A stretch of DNA of 64,000 nucleotides from assembly GCF_001856685.1 (NCBI RefSeq), contig NZ_CP017812.1:124001-188000 (forward strand). Reading direction: 5' to 3'. How positions within the stretch are numbered: position 1 is the first letter of the stretch; every line of letters begins with the position of its first letter. This document shows positions 8,577 to 17,765 of this stretch, one piece after another. Below the pieces are notes generated by a model, which did not search any database, was not told the DNA's origin, and was given only the letters and a program-made list of their open reading frames with translations. The position numbers were made by a program, and so were the translations under genes. Source of the stretch: Boudabousia tangfeifanii (lineage in GTDB: Bacteria; Actinomycetota; Actinomycetes; Actinomycetales; Actinomycetaceae).

Positions 8577-10574
8577 TTAAAAGAATATTGTACCCTTTGG
8601 GAGGTCGAAATCTACGATTGTTGAATATTTAAGAAAATCTGTGTCGTTTATCTTCCAGGTGTGGTTGTGGGTGGAGCGGCGGCGGAGGAAGTTGAAGCGG
8701 TCGGTGGAGTAGATGCGTCCGCCGGCGTTGCCGATGTTGGTTAGGAAGGCGGTGTCTTCGCCGGTGGTGCGGTTTTCGAAGGGGTGGGCGAGGGCGGTTT
8801 CGCGGGTGGTTACTAGGGTGGGGCCGGCGAGGAAGTGGGTGTAGCGGTGTTCGCGCTCGGGGCTGATTAGGGCGGTGGCGTCGAGTGATTCGAGGTAGTT
8901 GTAGTGGGCTTGTTTTCCTACGATTTGGGCGCCGGAGTAGTTTAGGGCGTGGATTTGGTCGGTTAGGTAGTGGGGGCCGTACCAGTCGTCGTCGTCGATT
9001 TTGGCGATGTAGGTGCCGTCGGCTGCTTCGATGAGCTGGTTGAGGCAGGTGCCAAGGCTGTTGTTGGGGTCGCCGGTGAGGATGATGGTGTTTTCTAGGC
9101 CGAGGTCGCGTGCGCGGGCTTCGAGGTCGTTGGGGGCTTCAAAGCCGTGGGTGAGTAGGCACAGTTGTACTGGGAGGCCATCGATGCCGTTCATGTCGGC
9201 CACGGTTTTGAGGATGTGGTCGATTTGCTGGGGGCGGATGGTAGAGACGATTGCGCTGGCGGTGGGCCTTGGGGTGGGAGCGGTTTGTAGGCCGATGGTG
9301 GTTAGGATGGTTTCGGCGCGGTGGGAGTAGGTGTGCTCGTTCCAGATGCGCCTGGCGGCTAGGTGGTTCATGCGGTCGCGTAGTAGGGGTGAGCCGACCA
9401 GGGCGCGCAGCATGGTGCCGGCTTCGTCGCGGTCGTTTACGACTGCGAGTTCGGTTTCGGGGAAGAAGTTTCGAATGGCTGCGGAGGGGGTGGAGACTAC
9501 GCTGGTGTTGCATGCGAGGATTTCGAAGATGCGACGGGCGCACATGGAGGGGGAGTCGGTGACCGAGTTGACGTTGAGGAAGACCTTGTAGGCGCGGTAG
9601 GCGCTGAGCATGCGCTGGTAGTCCACTGAGCCGATGACTCGCTTATCGAGTGGTTCGGGGAATTGGTAGCGCGGGTCGCCAGTGCCCATTTCTCGCGAGT
9701 AGATTTCCAGGCCGGTGTCCATTTTGGCGGACACGTCATCGGCACCGCCAAGGAGAATGTCCATTTGGGCGCGGCGCTCGGGGAACTTGTGGGTGAAATA
9801 GGTGCCGGCGAAGGCAATATCACGTGAGGCGTAGCCTTTTTCGGGGCGTACGGGATTGTGAATTTGTGGCTGTGCCGCAAACGGTAACGGGTAGACTCGG
9901 TTGTGCCCGAGGTCGGTCTGGTAGCGGGGGATACAGTTCGAATCGGTAGTAAAAACGTGATCGAACAGGCGGGCGGTTTCAATGAAATCGTCGTAGTGGG
10001 CGGGATCTTCCTTATTCCAAAACACGGTCGGAATCTGCCGCTCGTGGCAGGCAGCTAACAGGTTGCGGAGTTTTTCCCAGGGTTTGCCCGATAGGCCATA
10101 CCGCCACTGGTCATTATTGCCGTGCCAAGCCGACTCAATTAGCACAAAGTCCAGTTTTTCGGTTTCTAACTGTTCCGGCCAAGTATTTGGGCCGAGGGCG
10201 ACCTGCTCCCATTCGGGCGCAAAACAAGAAGTTGTAAACGCATCCATGATCACCCCAACCTTCAGCGGGCGACGAGCGCCCTCGGTTGTTTCAGTCGGCC
10301 AAGGACCAAGCGTACGCACAAAATCGGGGCCAAGCAGCTGATGATTGGTGGTGAGGTCATGAAGCGTAGAAGTTTTTTTAAGTAGTCCTTTTTCAATACG
10401 CAACAGAACTATATTTTTTTCAACCGTTTTTTGATTATGAAGATATTTTTTGAACTGTGGATAGCCGCCTTTTCTAAGGTGCCATAATCCATTCTTTAAA
10501 TGATGGATAAATGAGTTTCCACTTCTACCGCGCATAAAGAAGATTATATAACTAATACTATAGAATGGTGGCAA
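8577..10574 (-). CDS. CgeB-like GT-B / GT2 fusion glycosyltransferase
   Basis: 665 residues if the TTG at 10574 is used; an ATG 13 codons later is an alternative and neither has a strong ribosome site. After a short basic N-terminal segment, residues about 95-425 are a CgeB-like GT-B domain with VFWNKEDPAHYDDF, the FPERRAQM block and ACNTSVVSTPSAAIRNFFP. Residues about 440-650 are a GT2 domain with KIDDDDWYGPHYLTDQ near 525. It has the same architecture as the gene at 12477 but lacks the membrane helices of that protein. Base composition is odd: the first 60 or so codons and the last 20 are AT-rich like the neighbours, whereas the middle (about 8650-10340) is GC-rich, as if most of the gene had been replaced by recombination. 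Confidence 0.85.
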   Translation of the reverse strand: MPPFYSISYIIFFMRGRSGNSFIHHLKNGLWHLRKGGYPQFKKYLHNQKTVEKNIVLLRIEKGLLKKTSTLHDLTTNHQLLGPDFVRTLGPWPTETTEGARRPLKVGVIMDAFTTSCFAPEWEQVALGPNTWPEQLETEKLDFVLIESAWHGNNDQWRYGLSGKPWEKLRNLLAACHERQIPTVFWNKEDPAHYDDFIETARLFDHVFTTDSNCIPRYQTDLGHNRVYPLPFAAQPQIHNPVRPEKGYASRDIAFAGTYFTHKFPERRAQMDILLGGADDVSAKMDTGLEIYSREMGTGDPRYQFPEPLDKRVIGSVDYQRMLSAYRAYKVFLNVNSVTDSPSMCARRIFEILACNTSVVSTPSAAIRNFFPETELAVVNDRDEAGTMLRALVGSPLLRDRMNHLAARRIWNEHTYSHRAETILTTIGLQTAPTPRPTASAIVSTIRPQQIDHILKTVADMNGIDGLPVQLCLLTHGFEAPNDLEARARDLGLENTIILTGDPNNSLGTCLNQLIEAADGTYIAKIDDDDWYGPHYLTDQIHALNYSGAQIVGKQAHYNYLESLDATALISPEREHRYTHFLAGPTLVTTRETALAHPFENRTTGEDTAFLTNIGNAGGRIYSTDRFNFLRRRSTHNHTWKINDTDFLKYSTIVDFDLPKGTIFF

Positions 10575-10659
10575 TAAATTGACCTAATTTTCGGGGATTG
10601 TAGTCTCCTAAGAATACGAGGTTAAACTTAAGTATGGTCTTTGACAATCAGGAAAAAGC

Positions 10660-11538
10660 ATGATCGAATATAGAATAAATAGAAAACGAGAAATTGATAA
10701 AACTAATAATGTAACTTGGTTTTATCATGATTTTTCTTCGTTTCTGTCTTCTGACATAAAAAGTGGCATTAACACGATATTCGATAATGGTGTGCCAATA
10801 GATTTTTTCTTAGATTTGAAAAAATCAAATGTACTAATAGTTGTATTTCACGGGGCAGTACTTGATGAAAATATTCACCTTCCTTGGCTCTCTGGTACGA
10901 ATATTTCATATGGTTTAGACGCTTCGCGATTATCTATTTCTGATCCGAGTTTATACCTTGCTCCTGATATTAAAGTAGGATGGTTTATTGGTAATAAACA
11001 CCAGCAGAATTTGCAAAATACTATCGTTAGGTTAATTCGAAAGATAGCAAATGATTCTGGCATAGAGCGGATAGTATTTATAGGTGGATCTGCCGGCGGT
11101 TACGCGTCTTTATATTTTTCGTCTTTTTTCCCAGGATCTTATGCTGTTGTTTATAATCCGCAAATTTCGATTGAAAACCATCGTTATTCTATGGTTAGAG
11201 AATATCTAATAAAGTGTTGGGATGGACGAGAAATTTACCAAATAGTCGATTCAGAGAATCCACCATGCTTTGATATATCATCCAGATATCAGGAAGATCG
11301 AAGTAACCATGTTCTTTATTTTCAGAATAATGATGACTTCCACCTTAATTTGCATCGTGATAGCTTTGAATATGATGAGGGAAACGATATCAAATTTTTT
11401 ATTGGTAACTGGGGCGATGGGCATGCACCTCTGCCGAAAGATGCACTTAAGCGTATTCTAATAATGTTGCTCAAGAGTTTTGAATCAGAAGATACTGATT
11501 TATCGACGGCAATTAGTAATTTGATTTCAAATTTATAA
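10660..11538 (+). CDS. Asp2-like alpha/beta hydrolase
   Basis: 292 residues. The nucleophile elbow is IGGSAGGYAS with Ser144; VVFHGAVLD (about 61-69) suits an oxyanion strand. A later QNNDDFHLNLH block and a C-terminal WGDGHAPLPKD block (likely catalytic His) are both conserved in the paralogue at 11551. Family relatives include the Asp2 acetyltransferase/hydrolase group of accessory-Sec glycosylation systems; here the setting implies a glycopolymer or a surface glycoprotein substrate. No signal peptide is seen, so action is probably cytoplasmic. It stands alone on the plus strand between two minus-strand operons and ends 12 bases before the convergent paralogue. It is AT-rich. Confidence 0.8.
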   Translation: MIEYRINRKREIDKTNNVTWFYHDFSSFLSSDIKSGINTIFDNGVPIDFFLDLKKSNVLIVVFHGAVLDENIHLPWLSGTNISYGLDASRLSISDPSLYLAPDIKVGWFIGNKHQQNLQNTIVRLIRKIANDSGIERIVFIGGSAGGYASLYFSSFFPGSYAVVYNPQISIENHRYSMVREYLIKCWDGREIYQIVDSENPPCFDISSRYQEDRSNHVLYFQNNDDFHLNLHRDSFEYDEGNDIKFFIGNWGDGHAPLPKDALKRILIMLLKSFESEDTDLSTAISNLISNL

Positions 11539-11550
11539 GATCTGCAGAAA

Positions 11551-12381
11551 TTAGTTTGCAGGCGAAGTGGGTTCGTATCCTTCTTTGAAACCTTGGCCTA
11601 GTAAGGCAGGTTTCAAAGATTCACCGTGATTTAGGGCTGAAGTGACTGATTTTAAGATCGCGTTGATTTTATCTTTCGGGGGCGGAGTGTGACCGTCTTG
11701 CCAACTCTCTAATAAGGTGTAAAAATCAATGTTCTTATTTATCCTATCTGCGAAGGGCTTTAGGTGCCTTTCTATATGGAATGGATCGTTTAAGTTTTGT
11801 AGGTAGCAAACTGTCGTTTTTAGGGGAGTCGTATATAAACTGGTTAAATCGATTACCAAATCACTTGGGAGTTTTGATAGGGGATCGTACTCACGATAAT
11901 CAATGCCATAACAGTGTTCTGTGAAAGCATGAATTGAGTAAGAAATGTAGTTCCGGATGATCGTCTGTGGGTTGTAAACAATAGAAACAGAATCGCGAAA
12001 TTGGGATGCGAAATATAAGCTCGCAAAACCTCCCCCAGATCCTCCGAAGAATATCGCCCTCTTAGTCGGTACCATTCTAAATATATGCTGTAGTACTTGT
12101 TTGATATTGTCTTGATTATTTTGCTTAGAATTTCCTAAATACCATGAAAGATAAAGTTTATCTGTGAGATAAAGTGAAGGATCGGAGATAAAAATTCGGT
12201 TAGCTTCTACTCCTTTAGAAACACCTAGCCCATTCAAATAAGGTAGGGAAATTTTGTCTGTGATAGCTCCATGAAGGAAAACCAATGTAGTATCTGACTT
12301 GCCAGGAACACAAAGGAAGTCGATAGGGATTCCACGTTCGTTGATCGAGGTAATACCAGCGTCAATATGGTCAGAGCTCAA
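11551..12381 (-). CDS. Asp2-like alpha/beta hydrolase, N-terminus displaced by apparent frameshift
   Basis: 276 residues from a TTG at 12381, the only usable start because a TGA lies three codons upstream; no ribosome site precedes it. It is a paralogue of the protein at 10660: FGGSGGGFAS holds the nucleophile Ser, followed by QNLNDPFHIERH and WQDGHTPPPKD. The paralogue has about 30 more residues in front, ending SSFLSSD, whereas this ORF opens with SSD. The missing part exists one frame away (see 12378-12449). The hydrolase core itself is intact, so an active enzyme may still be made. It follows the glycosyltransferase at 12477 in an apparent operon and may modify the same polymer. Confidence 0.75.
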   Translation of the reverse strand: MSSDHIDAGITSINERGIPIDFLCVPGKSDTTLVFLHGAITDKISLPYLNGLGVSKGVEANRIFISDPSLYLTDKLYLSWYLGNSKQNNQDNIKQVLQHIFRMVPTKRAIFFGGSGGGFASLYFASQFRDSVSIVYNPQTIIRNYISYSIHAFTEHCYGIDYREYDPLSKLPSDLVIDLTSLYTTPLKTTVCYLQNLNDPFHIERHLKPFADRINKNIDFYTLLESWQDGHTPPPKDKINAILKSVTSALNHGESLKPALLGQGFKEGYEPTSPAN

Positions 12382-12449
12382 AAGCTCTCAAGTGACGCGT
12401 AATTATTAACTTGATGTAATGATCTATCGATAATTTGTTTTCTCATCAT
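12378..12449 (-). other. Out-of-frame leader of the hydrolase gene (frameshift site)
   Basis: An ATG at 12449 opens a 23-codon reading frame that ends at TGA 12380-12378. Its last residues, NNYASLESF, run into LSSD of the hydrolase if one T is added to the TTTT run at 12380-12383, giving SFLSSD, which matches SSFLSSD of the paralogue at 10660. The ATG lies 28 bases after the stop of the upstream glycosyltransferase gene. This could be a real frameshift mutation, a switch or a sequencing error. Confidence 0.6.
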
Positions 12450-12476
12450 TGTTTTACCGTTTATTAAAGTGAGTGG

Positions 12477-14633
12477 TCAAACTATAACCTGATCTTGGCC
12501 GTTACCGTAGTACTTTAAGGCCCCAGTAGCATAAAGATCACTGTCACTTACTCGCCATGTATGCCCTGTCTTATCAGCCCAACGGTTAACGATGAAGTTA
12601 AAACGATCTGAGCTATATACCTTGGCTCCATCTTCGCGAACCCGTTGGAGGACACTGGAGTCTTCTCCGGAGCCAAGTTCCGGGAATGGGTAAGCATCGA
12701 ACGTATCTTTATAAGCGCAGAAAGTAGCTCCACGCACAAGATCTGTATACCGATGTTCAAGGTTTGGCATAGTGAGTACAGTCTGGTTTAGCGCCTCAAA
12801 GTACATGTAGGTTGCGGCTTTACCAACAATTGCAGCATCCGAGTACTTTAAAGCATTTACTTGATCGCGAGTGTAATTGGGCCCATACCAGTCGTCATCA
12901 TCCATTCGTACTAAAATTTCACCTTCACATAACTGAACTAGTTGGTTTAAGTTAGCGCCGAGTGTCTGTGAAGTAGGTGCCGAGACTACTCGATATGGGA
13001 TACCAGCCGATCGAAGCGGGCTAAGCAAATCTTCTTGAATTTCAAAACCGTGAGTTAGCAGCACCAACTCAAATTTATGGTATTCCTGTCTAACAACATT
13101 TTGAACCATAATTGGTATCGAGGATGGGCGATTTGTGGTGATGAAAATGCTGACATAAGGGTGGTTTACGTAGCGATAATCAAGGTCCAATACTTCGGAA
13201 ATCTTATTTAATCTATGGGAGTATAAATGGTTTTCCCAGAGATGTCTTTGAGCTTTATGGACTAATCGTTCTCGATACTCATCGGAACGAGTCAAGAGCT
13301 TAAAGGCCGTTGTAGCTTCGTCCATGTCGGAAGCAACTGTTATTAATCCGTTCGGAAAATATCTATCTATCGCTCCCGACGGAGGAGAAACTACAGCTGT
13401 TCCGCAGGCTGTAGCTTCAAATATTCTTCGAGCGCACATTGTATCCGAGTCTGCAACGGAGTTAACATTAATGATCGATTTATAAAGATGGTAAGCACCT
13501 ACCATCGCTGGGTATTTCAGAGAGCCTACGACACGAGAGTTCAAGGGCTGGGGGAACTGATATTTGGGATCAGAATTCTGCCTAGAAAAAATATCTAAAT
13601 CGAATTGTGCCGCGGCAGGCAAGAGATATTCCATTTGCTCTCTACGCTCGGGATATTTATCTCTAAAGTACATACCACCAAAGGCAATATTCCTATTACG
13701 CTTACATCCGCGAGGATTTGCTGGGTTATGTATTTCTGATTGAGCTGCAAACGGAAGCAAGAAGATGTTATCGTGACCGAGTCTTTGTTTGTATTCTGGG
13801 ATTAGACTTCCTTCAGTGGTAAAAACATAATCCACTAACTCCGCCAGGGGTAAGAAATCTTCGAAATGCGGTGGATCTTCCTTATTCCAGAGCATTACTG
13901 GGATACCTTTTGCCTTAGCGATAGAAATTAGATCCTTGATTTCTGGTCGAGGTGCCGATTTGCCGACCAGCTGATATTTCCATTCCCCATTATTTCCTGC
14001 CCAGGCAGATTCAATGAAAACTAAATCAAAGTCTTGAGCGTCTAAAATGGATTTGTAATTGGAGGGTGTTGGTAGGGTTTGTATCCATTCCTTAGAAAAG
14101 GCATTCACAGTAAATTCGTCAGCTACGACAAGAGCTCGAATATTACTTCTCTTCGAGGAATCCGTATTAACTGAGATAGAAGGAATCCCTTTAATTAAAT
14201 CAATCTTGCGAAGTTGATCAGCTGTGGGTGTTGCTTTTGATGCACTTGTTTCTTGTTGAGTATTTAGGGAAGTGGTAGCTGTAGGCTTCGTTGAAATAGA
14301 TTTAATATTTTGGGAAGTTCGTACTACAGTGCCGGCAATATCGTTTGTTTGGCGAGCAAGTTTTCTAATTCTAAATTCAACGCGATCAACATCTTGACGA
14401 ATAAGTCGATCGTTATTGCTGAGTTTATTTATCGAGGTAAGTTGAAGAGCGCGGCTTCTATGAGCTAACTGGAACAGGAGAATGATTTGTCCCCATAATG
14501 CTGCAGTTAGAAAAAATAGGGCTTCAAATTTTCCTACCCACTTCGAAAGGAATAGGGTAAGAATTAAAGAACTTATTAGGAGTAGTAGAAGAATAATTGT
14601 GGTTTTATTGAAAACTTTTTTTGCGCTTTTCAT
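12477..14633 (-). CDS. Membrane-anchored CgeB-like GT-B / GT2 fusion glycosyltransferase
   Basis: 718 residues. Two transmembrane helices (about 11-30 and 35-57) are followed by a coiled-coil-like linker to about 150. Residues about 165-480 form a CgeB-like GT-B domain with LWNKEDPPHFEDF, FAAQSEIHNP and a CGTAVVSPPSGAI segment. Residues about 490-700 form a GT2 domain opening VSIFITTNRPS and carrying RMDDDDWYGPNY near 577. It is the full-length relative of the protein at 8577, and its N-terminal anchor resembles the protein at 3660. It lies between the asparagine-synthase-like gene (23 bases upstream) and the frameshifted hydrolase gene. It likely builds a repeat unit at the inner face of the membrane. 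Donor sugars are unknown. Confidence 0.87.
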   Translation of the reverse strand: MKSAKKVFNKTTIILLLLLISSLILTLFLSKWVGKFEALFFLTAALWGQIILLFQLAHRSRALQLTSINKLSNNDRLIRQDVDRVEFRIRKLARQTNDIAGTVVRTSQNIKSISTKPTATTSLNTQQETSASKATPTADQLRKIDLIKGIPSISVNTDSSKRSNIRALVVADEFTVNAFSKEWIQTLPTPSNYKSILDAQDFDLVFIESAWAGNNGEWKYQLVGKSAPRPEIKDLISIAKAKGIPVMLWNKEDPPHFEDFLPLAELVDYVFTTEGSLIPEYKQRLGHDNIFLLPFAAQSEIHNPANPRGCKRNRNIAFGGMYFRDKYPERREQMEYLLPAAAQFDLDIFSRQNSDPKYQFPQPLNSRVVGSLKYPAMVGAYHLYKSIINVNSVADSDTMCARRIFEATACGTAVVSPPSGAIDRYFPNGLITVASDMDEATTAFKLLTRSDEYRERLVHKAQRHLWENHLYSHRLNKISEVLDLDYRYVNHPYVSIFITTNRPSSIPIMVQNVVRQEYHKFELVLLTHGFEIQEDLLSPLRSAGIPYRVVSAPTSQTLGANLNQLVQLCEGEILVRMDDDDWYGPNYTRDQVNALKYSDAAIVGKAATYMYFEALNQTVLTMPNLEHRYTDLVRGATFCAYKDTFDAYPFPELGSGEDSSVLQRVREDGAKVYSSDRFNFIVNRWADKTGHTWRVSDSDLYATGALKYYGNGQDQVIV

Positions 14634-14656
14634 AATTTTCCAGACTTTTGAAAGTG

Positions 14657-16111
14657 CTAATTGCTACTTTTGATTCCTCGTTTTTTTAGCTCTTTATATA
14701 TTGATTTATTAACTCTTTCCTCAATTGGGAGTGCTAGCATAGCATTAAAGGCACGTCTTGAGTTGAGAGACTGGAAAGCCCGAGTCGCAAGGTCGTATTC
14801 CGAGTAAAGAGATGCGCCCCACTTTCCCATTCGGTGCTCCCAATAAAAAAGATCGTAGAAATCATAGTTGAAAATTCTTTCAGGATAGAACTCCATATAT
14901 TCTATGTAGTCCCTAAAACATTGGATAAGTTTGGGGTCTTCGTTCGCTTTAGAATAAGTGAATTTGGTAGCCAAAACTTCCGGAGTTAACTCTTTTGCTG
15001 TTCGATCTTGGTAAAAAACCATTCCGATTTCAGCACCCAAGGAAATAGCTAATACTGAATCAGGGTCTAAATTATGGTAGAAGGAGTTGGCTAGAGATGG
15101 GAATCTTGCCCATGTTGGAAAGGTAGTGTTATAAAGCGACGCCATTGGAGTTCCCCCGGAAAGCGGGGAAATATCAATAACTAGTTGAGGCAGCCGAAGA
15201 TCAACACAGGTTTGATTCGCTTTTATTAAGTCTTTATATGTGTTTTCGGAATTTCTTTCAAAGAAATGGTATGTGACAGGTATGAAGTCGTGTTTCTTTG
15301 CAATGTCGAGTGAGATATCAAGAATGGCATTGGAGTCGCCCCCTGATGTGAGCGGAAAGTAAACTTTTTTTCTTTGCTTGAACCATACTTCCATTGCGAA
15401 TCGTACTTCGTCAATGAAGATGTCTGTAGCCTCACTTACTGTTAATTCTTTTAGAGGTTCGCTTGGAAAAAATCGTTTATGCTCATATTCTCCTTTAGAA
15501 TACTTAAGAAAACAATTTGGAAAAATCATCTGAGCTACATCGTGTTGAAGCACCAATCCAGGCATTTCTTTACCGCCAGGATTAATGTAGTCTGGATGGT
15601 TGACGATCCATTTCTTTCTCTCGCTAGAGACCTCGCCCGATGCGGTTGCTAGCAGTGATGTATGTGATGAAAAAGTTAAATCTTTAGATCCGGTATCGGA
15701 AGTATTGGCGCTATAGTATGTAGGAATAGTTCCACAGGGGTCGACGTGGACTACAAGATCCTCGTCGTTCCAGGCAAAGACCGAAAATCTTCCGCCGATC
15801 CAAGCGATAAATTCATTAAATGAGGTCCAGTCATTATTGTCTGGAATAAGCGAGATCGCGATGTCTGCAACTTCAGAGGACGATTTTAGATTATTTTTAA
15901 CATCAAATGCGACTCCAAGCAGAATTAGGGCCTTGTGTCCTTGAGTCGTTTTTCTAACTTCAACTTCGAGCCTAGGATCGTATTGTAGAAAATAGTCATG
16001 AATAAATTCGGTCCGCCAATTTTCGGGAAGAAACTGCGCCGCTTGTTTTGAAAGGAAAAAACCGTATGAAAAGTAGTTTTTGTAATCTAAAACTTCTGAG
16101 GCGACTTCCAT
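14657..16111 (-). CDS. Asparagine-synthase-like protein (PP-loop amidotransferase family)
   Basis: 484 residues. Residues about 110-150 resemble the Ntn glutaminase half of class B asparagine synthetases (GGRFSVFAWNDEDLVVHVDPCGT), but the catalytic N-terminal Cys2 is missing: the protein begins MEVAS. Residues about 235-470 contain the ATP-binding PP-loop as LTSGGDSNAILD (near 250), one residue shorter than the usual SGGxDS. The protein is therefore unlikely to use glutamine as nitrogen donor and may form amide or another acyl-adenylate-derived bond. Members of this family recur in surface polysaccharide loci. It is the first gene of the three-gene minus-strand operon with 12477 and 11551. 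Enzymatic role is not known. Confidence 0.75.
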   Translation of the reverse strand: MEVASEVLDYKNYFSYGFFLSKQAAQFLPENWRTEFIHDYFLQYDPRLEVEVRKTTQGHKALILLGVAFDVKNNLKSSSEVADIAISLIPDNNDWTSFNEFIAWIGGRFSVFAWNDEDLVVHVDPCGTIPTYYSANTSDTGSKDLTFSSHTSLLATASGEVSSERKKWIVNHPDYINPGGKEMPGLVLQHDVAQMIFPNCFLKYSKGEYEHKRFFPSEPLKELTVSEATDIFIDEVRFAMEVWFKQRKKVYFPLTSGGDSNAILDISLDIAKKHDFIPVTYHFFERNSENTYKDLIKANQTCVDLRLPQLVIDISPLSGGTPMASLYNTTFPTWARFPSLANSFYHNLDPDSVLAISLGAEIGMVFYQDRTAKELTPEVLATKFTYSKANEDPKLIQCFRDYIEYMEFYPERIFNYDFYDLFYWEHRMGKWGASLYSEYDLATRAFQSLNSRRAFNAMLALPIEERVNKSIYKELKKRGIKSSN

Positions 16112-16261
16112 TATTTTCCCTTATTAGTTTTCTGTTCGTAGCGAAAGGATAATGCTATTATGCAGTATCTAGCTTTAGCAGAATGATACTAATATATTTA
16201 CAGAGTAGCAACTAGTATTTTGCTATATAGTGCACGTATTTTTGAAGAGGTGGATAAGAAT

Positions 16262-16888
16262 ATGAATACTTACAAGATAACAGTAGGTATTGTGCTTACG
16301 TCAACTTTGTCATTATTTCTTTCTGGCTGCGGATCGTATGCTTTGACAAAAGGGGAGAGGGCTTCATTAGGGTCGTATGAGCAGAGTTTTTATGACGCAG
16401 ATCGTTGTAAGACATATATGAAGAATAATGCGGGGCAGAGTTCTGACTATAAGCAATTGAATAATATTGTTTTTAAGAACAAGGTGCTTTTCGATGAAGT
16501 TAAAGATTCGATCAAAAATAATAGTTATTTAGGTGATAAGAAAGACTTGCTTTCGAGAGTGGATAAAGGTCAAGATGAGTTAGAGGGTGTGTGCAAAAAA
16601 GTAATTCAAACTTATCCTAACTTGTTGGATGGCAGTGATGCTGATGCTATTAATGCTTTGAACGGGTCCGTTAAGAAAGCAGAAGGGGTATTGAAAAAAC
16701 TTGCACACTGTAAAGCGGCTAAGAATGAAAATTACAAGTTTTTGGAATGGCATGTAACTGTTGCGCAGAAAATGATTGCGGCTCACAACGCTTTGGCAAT
16801 TAACCAACGGGCATACTACAAAATGGAAACTATTAATATCGATAAAAGTCGGGAGCGATTAGAGAATCGTAAGTTTGCAAATTGCTAG
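16262..16888 (+). CDS. Putative lipoprotein of unknown function
   Basis: 208 residues from the ATG at 16262, chosen over an upstream in-frame start at 16220 because it gives a clean lipoprotein signal: a short basic N-terminus, a hydrophobic stretch and the lipobox LSGC with Cys23. A GAGGTGG stretch lies about ten bases upstream. The mature part is helical, rich in Lys, Asn and Asp, with Cys residues near 45, 105, 153 and at the C-terminus (NC). No family recognised. It is a lone plus-strand gene that ends 13 bases before the convergent exporter operon. Location in a polymer locus suggests envelope function, but that is only context. Confidence 0.7.
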   Translation: MNTYKITVGIVLTSTLSLFLSGCGSYALTKGERASLGSYEQSFYDADRCKTYMKNNAGQSSDYKQLNNIVFKNKVLFDEVKDSIKNNSYLGDKKDLLSRVDKGQDELEGVCKKVIQTYPNLLDGSDADAINALNGSVKKAEGVLKKLAHCKAAKNENYKFLEWHVTVAQKMIAAHNALAINQRAYYKMETINIDKSRERLENRKFANC

Positions 16889-16901
16889 GGAGTTCTTAGC
16901 G

Positions 16902-17765
16902 TTAATCAAGCTTCTCTAAGGTGAATTCAGTGATAGTATCATCTAGTAGCTTGGCTGCTTGTTCGTGGCGACCCTGTGCTATATCCCAAGCCCATTTTCG
17001 ATAGGCACGGGCAACTTCTTGTGCTGATCCATCGGCGATCATTTTTCCTTTGTGTAACCAGATCGCTCTACTACACATTTCCTCGATTGTTTGAGCCGCA
17101 TGGGAAACTAAGAACATCGTCCCAGCATTTCTTCTGATTTCTGCCATCTTTTCTTCAGATTTTGCCTTGAATGCGGCGTCGCCTGTAGCTAAAGCTTCAT
17201 CGATTAGTAGAATCTCTGGCTTTGCTGCAGTTGCAATGGCGAACCTTAACCGCGATCCCATTCCTGAAGAATAGGTGTCCATTGGGAGATAAAATGAATC
17301 CCCAAGTTCAACGAAGTCCTCAATTTCGGGAATAACTTTTTCAGTTTCTTCTGGACTAAGACCCATAGCTAAACAGCCAAGTTTAACATTTTCATGTCCA
17401 GAAAGGTGTGGCACGAGTGCGGCTGAAACCCCCAGAAGGATCGGTTGATGAGTTGCTAAAACGTGACCCGATGTGGGTGTTTCTAAGCCTGCGATTACTC
17501 GCAACATTGTAGATTTTCCTGAGCCGTTTAATCCTACAAGTCCAACGGCTTCTCCAGACTGGACTTTAAATGAAACATCTGACAATGCGTTTACTACTAC
17601 TTCAGGCTTCCGCCCTAGGATTTTTCTTGAGATAGTTTCAAATTTGGATTTGGAATATGAATAATTGGTTGAGGGTACTTTATACCGTACTTTCAGGTGG
17701 TCCACTACCACAGACAATCCGCCAAGTTTAATATCGTCTTTGACTTTATTATTAGCCTTTTGCAT
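16902..17765 (-). CDS. ABC exporter ATP-binding subunit (TagH/Wzt type)
   Basis: 287 residues. Walker A is GLNGSGKST (78-86), the signature is YSSGMGSRLR, Walker B is EILLIDEALATGD and the switch His is in FLVSHAAQ. The N-terminal half begins with VVVDHLKVRYKVP before the loop, typical of polysaccharide and teichoic-acid exporters (TagH, RfbE, Wzt). There is no long C-terminal sugar-binding domain as in Wzt of O9 type. It overlaps the permease gene by 14 bases, so the pair is translated together. It would energise export of the lipid-linked polymer made by the upstream genes. It is the last gene of the minus-strand operon 24122-16902. Confidence 0.92.
   Translation of the reverse strand: MQKANNKVKDDIKLGGLSVVVDHLKVRYKVPSTNYSYSKSKFETISRKILGRKPEVVVNALSDVSFKVQSGEAVGLVGLNGSGKSTMLRVIAGLETPTSGHVLATHQPILLGVSAALVPHLSGHENVKLGCLAMGLSPEETEKVIPEIEDFVELGDSFYLPMDTYSSGMGSRLRFAIATAAKPEILLIDEALATGDAAFKAKSEEKMAEIRRNAGTMFLVSHAAQTIEEMCSRAIWLHKGKMIADGSAQEVARAYRKWAWDIAQGRHEQAAKLLDDTITEFTLEKLD

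Noticed and set aside
9139..9982. Minus-strand ORFs of 134 and 161 residues
   Set aside because: They are frame shadows in the GC-rich core of the glycosyltransferase at 8577, which has conserved domains throughout.
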